Of a stretch of 64,000 nt of DNA, positions 57,547 through 64,000 are shown in pieces. A program made the position numbers and the translations under genes. Under the pieces are notes generated by a model, which worked only from the letters and a program-made list of their open reading frames with translations, did not search any database and was not told where the DNA came from. Location: NCBI GenBank assembly GCA_025174535.1, contig JALBUN010000001.1, positions 248,001-312,000 on the forward strand. Direction: 5' to 3'. Each line of letters opens with the position of its first letter. Within the stretch, counting starts at the first letter, position 1. The DNA is from Cantharellus purpuraceus. Its lineage: Eukaryota > Basidiomycota > Agaricomycetes > Cantharellales > Hydnaceae.

Positions 57547-57906
57547 TGTCAGGGTTCAAATAAGTCATATTCTATTTTTAGTATTTTCTCTTGACACCCC
57601 TATCAGCGCAGCCTGTCAGGGTGCGTCTCCCCTATTTCATTGCCTATCACTTCCCCTATCTTTCCTCCCCTATCTTGGTTCTCCTATCCGTCTCCATCAT
57701 TTAGTATAAAGACTCACCTTGGTGCAGTGTGATCCCCTCAGCTTGATCTCTGAGGATATCCGCTGTACCAGGTAAGTCCCATGTATTTATCAGAAACAGC
57801 TGTATAGACTGAGGATATCCGCTGTACCAGCTGGCATTATTTCTTATCAGCTCTCACTTATTGAGTATCTTGTTGTTGTGGCCTCGTCATCAGCGTCGCC
57901 CTCACA
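57547..57906 (+). repeat. 5' LTR of E6
   Basis: TGTCAGGG...CCCTCACA. TATAAAG at 57705-57711, proposed transcript start AGCTTGATCT at 57740-57749, and a 22-bp direct repeat (57750-57771, 57809-57830). Confidence 0.93.
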
Positions 57907-57908
57907 GA

Positions 57909-57918
57909 AGATCAAGCT
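57909..57918 (+). other. Self-complementary primer-binding site of E6
   Basis: AGATCAAGCT, starting 2 nt after the LTR, is the exact reverse complement of 57740-57749 in the LTR, the same geometry as in E2. Confidence 0.65.
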
Positions 57919-57974
57919 CATAAGACGACCCCACACCTCATAACACTTTCCCTATTAACTACTTCACCGATACC

Positions 57975-59117
57975 ATGACCGATCAGCTCCCTGAAGCCTA
58001 TTGGGACACTCTAGGTGAAAGTGGTGGCTTTCTGCGAGCGTTGTTCAACACCCAGGCGCAGCAGCTCCAGCAGCTGCAACTCCAGAACCAGCACCTCCAA
58101 AGCCAGTTCGCCAATGTCCAGAACAACCTAGCAGATGCTGCCACTGCTGCCGCCATTGCTGCAGCACAGACCATCTCTCAGACCACCTCATTTCCCACAC
58201 CTTCCCCTACATCGTCATCCGTTCGCCCAATAAGGGCAGCTGAACCAGCCAAATTCAATGGAGATCGTGCAGAGACGGAAGGTTTCATTCGCTCTATCAG
58301 GCTTGCCATTGCAGTCCAGCCTACATCTTTCCCAGATGAGCGGACCAAGATCCTCTATGCCCTCTCTTTTATGACAGGAGGTTCTGCTGAAGTATGGGCG
58401 CACAATGAGACACAGGCAGTCATTGACAGGACCTCACCACTCTCCACCTTGGAGGAATTCATTAAGCAAGTGGAGAACGCTTTTGGGGACCCTGACCGCT
58501 CTCGAACAGCACGAACAAAGCTACACGATCTTAGGATGACACCTGGCATGTCAGCGGATGAATACATGGCACAGTTTGAGATACTAGCAGGAAGGACTGG
58601 GTTTAATGATGCAGCACTGGAAGATGCCTATGCCCGAGGGCTCCCTGCAATGATTCTTGACAAGATCCATGCACAGCCATCCCTCCCGTCCGATCTCAAG
58701 GCATGGAAGGAAGCGGCCTGTCAAATTGACCGCAACCACCGTCGTCTTCTAGAAGTGAGACGTGCTCAGACTTCCCTCACTCCTGCCCGCTCTACCCCAT
58801 CCCGCCCTCACAGCACTCCGGTCATCTCTGTACCAACTACCTTGGCAACCTCTAATGGTGCTGCACCTATGGATATTGACTCCAACCGCCATCGCATTGA
58901 GACTCGGACATGCTACAACTGTGGAAAGCGTGGCCATATATCCCCAGCATGCCCTGAACCACGCAAGGAACGTATCCGAGCTGATCTCACACAAACAGCA
59001 ATTGCAGGCATGATATCGGAGTCAGTAGCAGCTGCACTGAAGGCCAAGGAAGAAGCGCAGAAGGCAGTAATTCCAAAGCAAGAGGAGAAGCAGGATTTTC
59101 AGGCCAGTCAGCAGTGA
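57975..59117 (+). CDS. E6 Gag (capsid/nucleocapsid)
   Basis: 380 residues, intact. The N-terminus has a Gln-rich coiled coil (about 25-60), a capsid-like region with the motif PAKFNGDRAETEGFIRSIRL and DEYMAQFEILAGRTGF typical of Ty3 Gag, and a zinc knuckle CYNCGKRGHISPAC (C-X2-C-X4-H-X4-C) near residue 315. The C-terminus is Lys/Glu/Gln-rich. The TGA stop at 59115-59117 is 5 nt before the ATG of pol, which is in the -1 frame. Confidence 0.92.
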   Translation: MTDQLPEAYWDTLGESGGFLRALFNTQAQQLQQLQLQNQHLQSQFANVQNNLADAATAAAIAAAQTISQTTSFPTPSPTSSSVRPIRAAEPAKFNGDRAETEGFIRSIRLAIAVQPTSFPDERTKILYALSFMTGGSAEVWAHNETQAVIDRTSPLSTLEEFIKQVENAFGDPDRSRTARTKLHDLRMTPGMSADEYMAQFEILAGRTGFNDAALEDAYARGLPAMILDKIHAQPSLPSDLKAWKEAACQIDRNHRRLLEVRRAQTSLTPARSTPSRPHSTPVISVPTTLATSNGAAPMDIDSNRHRIETRTCYNCGKRGHISPACPEPRKERIRADLTQTAIAGMISESVAAALKAKEEAQKAVIPKQEEKQDFQASQQ

Positions 59118-59122
59118 AGAGC

Positions 59123-62100
59123 ATGCCCTGCCTGACAAACCGGTTTTCAGTTCTTGAATCATGTACTGTAGGGCTCACAAGCGATATGTTACACGCACAC
59201 TCCCTTGTCCATCAGACTGAAACCAAAACAGCCATGCCTGAAACCCCTTCTCAACTTCCAGCTAAACATGATGACCCTCCTCGTCTCTACCTTCGATCTG
59301 CAGACATCCGTCGATGTACAAGAATTCCCATGAAAATCCATTCAGTAGACACTGGATACCCTCTAGCCGTGGATGCACTCCTCGATAGTGGTGCTACAGG
59401 AATGTTCATTGATGCAGAATATGTCAAAGCAGAGAAACTTCGAACACGCCCTCTACCACGTGCCATACCTGTTTATAACATTGATGGGACCCCAAATGAA
59501 GCAGGTTCAATCAAGGAAGAAGTCGATCTCATCTGCACATATGGGACCCATACCGAACGTGCCACATTTTCAGTCACAAGCCTGGGAACCTTTGGCATAA
59601 TTGTTGGGCACACCTGGCTTGTGAGGCACAACCCAGAGGTAGACTGGCGTACAGGAAAGGTACAGATGACTCGCTGCCCTGATTCATGTGGAGAAGTACC
59701 AGAACACAAAGAGCATTCGCTTGGTACAACTCCTTCAAATGGCAAGAACTCACACGGGCAACCCCAATACGAGGGAGACCGAACATTTGTTATCTTTGTA
59801 GAAGACTTGGAGAATATCTATGCTGGTTCAACAGTTTCTCAACAGCTCGCACAGAAGGCTGCAGAATCTACTCCAGTCAAAACCTTTGAGGAGATTGTCC
59901 CAAAGGCGTACTGGGGATTTAAGGATGTTTTTGCAAAGGAGTCCTTTGACCAACTTCCACCTCGAAAACTGTGGGACCACGCTATTGAACTCACTCCAGG
60001 AGCGCAACCCTTCAGCACAAAGGTCTATCCAATGTCCCCAAATGAGCAGAAGGAGTTTGACGCATTCCTTGAGGAGAACCTACGGAATCATCGTATTCGT
60101 CCTTCCAAGTCACCCATGGCATCCCCTGTCTTTTTTGTGAAGAAGAAGGACGGTAATCTTCGTTTTGTGCAAGACTACCGCAAGCTGAATGATATCACAA
60201 TCAAGAACGCCTACCCACTACCCCTGGTACCAGACATCATGAATAAAATTGCCGCAGCCAATGCCAAGTACTTTACCAAGCTTGACATCCGATGGGGATA
60301 TAACAATGTGCGTATTAAAGAGGGTGATGAGTGGAAGGCAGCCTTTCGAACCAATCGTGGTCTATTTGAACCCCTGGTCATGTTCTTTGGTCTCACAAAC
60401 AGCCCAGCAACCTTTCAGACGATGATGAATGGCATTTTCAAGGAGCTCATTGATGATGGCACTATGGTAGTGTTCATGGACGACATCCTCATTTTCACTG
60501 AATCCCTAGAACAACACCACACGATTGTGCAATCTGTCCTTGAAATTCTTCGGGCCAACCACCTGTACCTCAAACCAGAGAAATGCCTTTTCTCGCAACA
60601 GAAGGTAGATTATCTTGGATTGATTCTCTCACAGGGACAGGTAGCTATGGACCCAGTTAAGGTGGCCGGAGTCAGGGACTGGCCCACACCATGCAATGTG
60701 ACAGAAGTCAAATCCTTCCTGGGTTTCATCAATTTCTATCGTCGCTTCATTGAGGACTTCTCACATATCGCAAAGCCTCTGAATCGGTTAACAAAGGCAG
60801 ATACACAGTGGTCTTGGATACCTGATGGCCCAGAACAAGAAGCCTTTGATAAACTCAAGCAGCTTGTCACGTCAACTCCAATCCTTGTCCTCCCAGATCA
60901 AACCAAGCATTTTCGACTAGAGACAGATGCTTCAGCATATGCAACAGGTGCTGTTCTATCTCAACTCTGTGACGATGAGAAATGGAGACCGGTAGGTTTT
61001 GTATCCAAGAGCCTTTCAGATGCAGAGCGCAACTATGCCATCCATGATAAGGAATTGCTCTCAGTCATCCGTGGACTAGAAGAATGGCGCCACATCTTGG
61101 AAGGGACCAAATACAAGATTGAAATCCTTAACGATCATCAAAACCTCACATATTTCCGTACAGCTCAGAATCTCAATCGTCGACAAGCTCGCTGGTCACT
61201 ATACCTTTCTCGTTTTGACTTTGAACTGATCCACCGTCCTGGACGACATTCAGCCAAACCTGATGCCCTCTCACGACGTGTAGATCATAAGCGGGGGAGG
61301 AAGATAACCAGAACCAGGTTCTTCTTGGCCCTGAGCTGTTCCACATCGATGCGACATCCACCTATCCAGGGCCAGAAGCTCAAATGATCACAGGAGAAGG
61401 AGACATATTCCTGGAACGTGTGCGGAACTGCACCAACAGAGATGAAAAGGTTGTAAAGGCTCTTAAGGAACTTGGTCCCTCTCGGAATTTACGAGGACAG
61501 GAATGGACCGAGGAGAATGGACTCGTCCTCTATCGTGGCAAGGTATATGTCCCTCTTGACCCAAAATTGCGCCATGACATTGTAAGGGCACACCACGATA
61601 CTCACATTACAGGTCACCCTGGTCGCTGGAGAACAACAGAACTTGTATCCCGCAGCTACTGGTGGCCTGGATTTGGACGATACATTGCCAAATACGTCAA
61701 GGGATGTGACCTCTGCAATCGGACAAAAACTTTCCCTGCTCCTCCTATGGGTAAACTCCTGCCTAATCGTGTCCCAGATCGGAGGTGGCAAGTGATATCT
61801 GTTGACCTTATTGTAGAACTACCCATCAGCCATGGCTATGATGCACTCCTTGTCGTTGTGGACCGTCTTTCCAAACGAGCACATGTTATCCCTACCACCT
61901 CTGACATCAACTCCATAGGAGTTGCATGACTTTTCTGAGACCATGTGTGGAAACACCATGGCCTTCCTGAGGAGATCATCAGTGACCGTGGCACCCAGTT
62001 TGTCTCTCAATTTATGCGCGAGCTCAATAAGCTTTTGGGGATCAAGGTTGCAGCATCCACAGCATATCATCCACAAACCGATGGTCAGACGGAAAGGGTA

Positions 62101-63009
62101 AATCAAGAAATTGAACAATACTTGAGGCTTTTCGTCAATCAGCGCCAGGATGACTGGATTGAGTGGGTTCCTCTTGCAGAATTCACATACAACAACCGCA
62201 TCCACTCCTCCACGCAATCAACCCCCTTCATGCTTGATACAGGCCAACACCCAAGGCTTGGGCTAGAGCCAATCCGAGAGACACGACTTGAAGCACTGGA
62301 AGAATTCACTGAGCGTATGGAGACAGCCACCACTGAGGCTCGCTCTGCCCTGGAAAAGGCAGCAGATGATATGGCACGATTCTATGATGCCCATCGGCAA
62401 GCAGCCCCAGTATACAAACTTGGTGACAAGGTCTGGCTCAATGCACAAAATATCACCACCACCCGTCCAACCAAGAAACTTGATCACAAATGGTTAGGAC
62501 CGTATGTGATTAATAAGGTGGTCTCACGAAATGCCTATGGCCTACGACTTCCCCCAATCTTTGGCCGCACGCATCCAGTGTTCTCTGTTGTCTTACTCCG
62601 TCCTTATGAAAAGGATCCCATCCCTGAACGCCAGTCATCTCCTCCACCACCTCCAGTCATTCGAGATGGAGTACAGGAATACGAAGTTGAGAAGATCCTT
62701 GACAGCAGAGTTTTCCGAGGAAGACTGGAATACCTGGTGCGTTGGAAGGGCTATGGAGCTGCTGACGACCTCTGGATCCCAGCTAAGGATGCCAGTGGGG
62801 CTAGAAGGCGCATTGCAGACTTCCATCAGGAAAATCCTGAAGCCCCAAGGCGTATTTCGGCAGCCACCTATGCGGCTCTTCCCTTCAGACGCTTTGAGAA
62901 CTTCACAGAACCTCCCAAACAGGTCCTCTTTGATTGGACAGCTGGCAGGAACCCAACACGTGGTATTGGACACATTTCAGAGCCGCAGAATAGGCACAAT
63001 GAAGCTTAG
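59123..63009 (+). pseudogene. E6 pol: protease, RT, RNase H, integrase, chromodomain
   Basis: ATG at 59123, -1 to gag. Protease LLDSGATGMFID near 59385; RT with FFGLTNSPATFQ and a VVFMDDILIF active site (FMDD in place of YLDD) near 60470; RNase H LETDASAYATGAVL near 60920; a one-base loss in a G run at 61293-61297 shifts the frame; integrase zinc finger HHDTHITGH...CDLCNRTK (61590-61730), core ISVDLIVELP, IISDRGTQF and TDGQTERVNQEIEQYL; two TGA stops at 61927 and 61936 that fit CGA (RLFRDHVWKHHG); chromodomain YLVRWKGYGAADDLW near 62730. Otherwise open to TAG at 63009. Confidence 0.9.
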
Positions 63010-63047
63010 CGCTCACCAAATTCATCCATGCCGAAATTCCACTAACT

Positions 63048-63055
63048 GTATATAA
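63048..63055 (+). promoter_or_regulatory. TATA box before the E6 third ORF
   Basis: GTATATAAGCC lies between the pol stop and the third ORF, about 65 nt before its ATG, and is followed by a CT-rich leader. It suggests a separate short mRNA for the third ORF. Confidence 0.5.
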
Positions 63056-63115
63056 GCCAGTGAATCCACTTCCCCTTCCTCAGTAAAACCATCATCGTTC
63101 ACTACCCAACCCACC

Positions 63116-63622
63116 ATGCCTTACCAGTCTGAATCCACCCCTCTACGCTCACTCCGTTCCTACCCCTCAATCACTTGGTCAGTTGACTCAAGGGATACTG
63201 CACGTGCTGTAGAGGATTATAACCTCCCATCTCCACCTCCACAAGTTCATTTCCCCTTCTGGCATCGTAATCCATCCAGACGCCAGACATACTACATCGG
63301 GGACCCTCTATTCATCGGCAACTATGACATACCATATGCCTTCCAAGGGCTCGCCGGTAAAGTCACCTATGAGGGAGGGAGATGATACTTGGGGCAGTTT
63401 TCAGCACGAACAATCCCATATACCCTGGAGAGTTCACCATCCCACTTTACCCCAAGGCAGAGAAGAGTCACCATCAACACTCGTCATGGGCTCTACTTTG
63501 GCAGAGAGTGAGAAGGGACCTTGCAGAGTGCTTCAGGGTGTGTCTCTCTTGAGATGGATGGGACGATAGTGCATATCGAGACGACATGCATTAAGAGGGA
63601 GGTGATGTCAGGGTTCAAATAA
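63116..63622 (+). pseudogene. E6 third ORF, accessory protein, two stops
   Basis: ATG at 63116 (MPYQSESTPLRSLRSYPSIT). The frame is open to TGA at 63383, then continues past a second TGA at 63509 to TAA at 63620-63622, 15 nt inside the 3' LTR. Both TGA can be explained as CGA. The conserved core WSVDSRD...PPPQVHF...YYIGDPLFIGN...PYAFQG matches the 144-residue protein of insertion K. Function unknown; the position (after pol, sense strand) is where some Ty3 elements carry an env-like gene, but I see no signal peptide or membrane segment. Confidence 0.65.
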
Positions 63623-63965
63623 GTCATATTCTATTTTTAGTATTTTCTCTTGACACCCCTATCAGCGCAGCCTGTCAGGGTGCGTCTCCCCTATTTCATT
63701 GCCTATCACTTCCCCTATCTTTCCTCCCCTATCTTGGTTCTCCTATCCGTCTCCATCATTTAGTATAAAGACTCACCTTGGTGCAGTGTGATCCCCTCAG
63801 CTTGATCTCTGAGGATATCCGCTGTACCAGGTAAGTCCCATGTATTTATCAGAAACAGCTGTATAGACTGAGGATATCCGCTGTACCAGCTGGCATTATT
63901 TCTTATCAGCTCTCACTTATTGAGTATCTTGTTGTTGTGGCCTCGTCATCAGCGTCGCCCTCACA
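63606..63965 (+). repeat. 3' LTR of E6
   Basis: 360 bp, with no difference from the 5' LTR that I could find by eye. Followed by GTGTT. Confidence 0.95.
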
Positions 63966-63970
63966 GTGTT

Positions 63971-64000
63971 CCCACCACTGCTCCACTTTCTATTCGACTT
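63971..64000 (+). pseudogene. Continuation of the ORF interrupted by E6
   Basis: In frame with 57380-57546 once E6 and one GTGTT are removed. Cut by the window edge. Confidence 0.4.

Larger units (their letters stand above)
57547..63965 (+). mobile_element. Complete young Ty3 chromoviral element E6
   Basis: 6419 bp with 360-bp LTRs (57547-57906, 63606-63965) that look identical by eye, and a perfect GTGTT duplication (57542-57546, 63966-63970). Order: LTR, self-complementary primer site, gag, pol (PR-RT-RH-IN-chromodomain), a third ORF, a purine-rich AAGAGGGAGGTGA, LTR. It is the youngest insertion in the window, yet pol has one frameshift and two stops. Confidence 0.95.

Noticed and set aside
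63116..63622. env-like gene in E6
   Set aside because: No signal peptide, transmembrane segment or furin-like site is visible; position alone is not enough.
1..64000. tRNA or rRNA genes
   Set aside because: I found no B-box-like GGTTCGANTCC with a plausible cloverleaf and no rRNA-like sequence by eye.

Overview
The window looks like a basidiomycete mushroom genome, probably Agaricomycetes. The evidence is a run of intron-rich host genes whose introns are mostly 47-78 nt with GT-AG ends (one of about 193 nt), fungal-type Fab1 and Ltv1 proteins, a fungal GDSL esterase, and a dense field of chromodomain Ty3 retrotransposons. I cannot name the species.

Layout. 1-3.2 kb is retrotransposon debris: LTRs of families I call A, B and C, an integrase scrap and a copia reverse transcriptase scrap. 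4.6-20.1 kb is a host gene block: a FAB1/PIKfyve-type phosphatidylinositol-phosphate kinase (+), an LTV1 ribosome-biogenesis factor (-), an R3HCC1-like RNA-binding protein (-), an FSP1/AIF-like FAD oxidoreductase (-) and a GDSL/CE16-type esterase (+) that looks frameshifted and ends inside a small fold-back element. From 20.1 kb to the end nearly everything is nested transposable elements.

The transposon field contains: (1) a degenerate Ty3 family F whose DNA is saturated with short perfect hairpins, split by two 565-bp TIR elements, a piece of another Ty3 family and a full 7.85-kb element; (2) a chromodomain Ty3 family with LTR C, present as E1 (complete, 31205-39056, TSD TACAG), E2 (43326-51025, reverse transcriptase and RNase H removed in frame), E3, E5 and E7 (partial); (3) a young Ty3 element E6 (57547-63965, TSD GTGTT, LTRs identical by eye); (4) nested solo LTRs.

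Most notable: every LTR-C element that keeps its 3' part carries an extra gene on the antisense strand between pol and the 3' LTR. It has its own TATA box and encodes a Glu/Lys/Arg-rich coiled coil followed by a Zn2Cys6 cluster and an acidic/basic tail. E6 carries a different extra gene, in sense orientation after pol, again behind a TATA box; a homologue lies inside a separate TG...CA insertion in E2. Both families show a self-complementary primer site at the same 2-nt offset from the LTR, which points to Tf1/sushi-like self-priming. Decay is dominated by CpG transitions: all nine stops in E1 pol are TGA, and the five I could compare with sibling copies derive from CGA.

All family assignments rest on reading motifs by eye; no database search was run.
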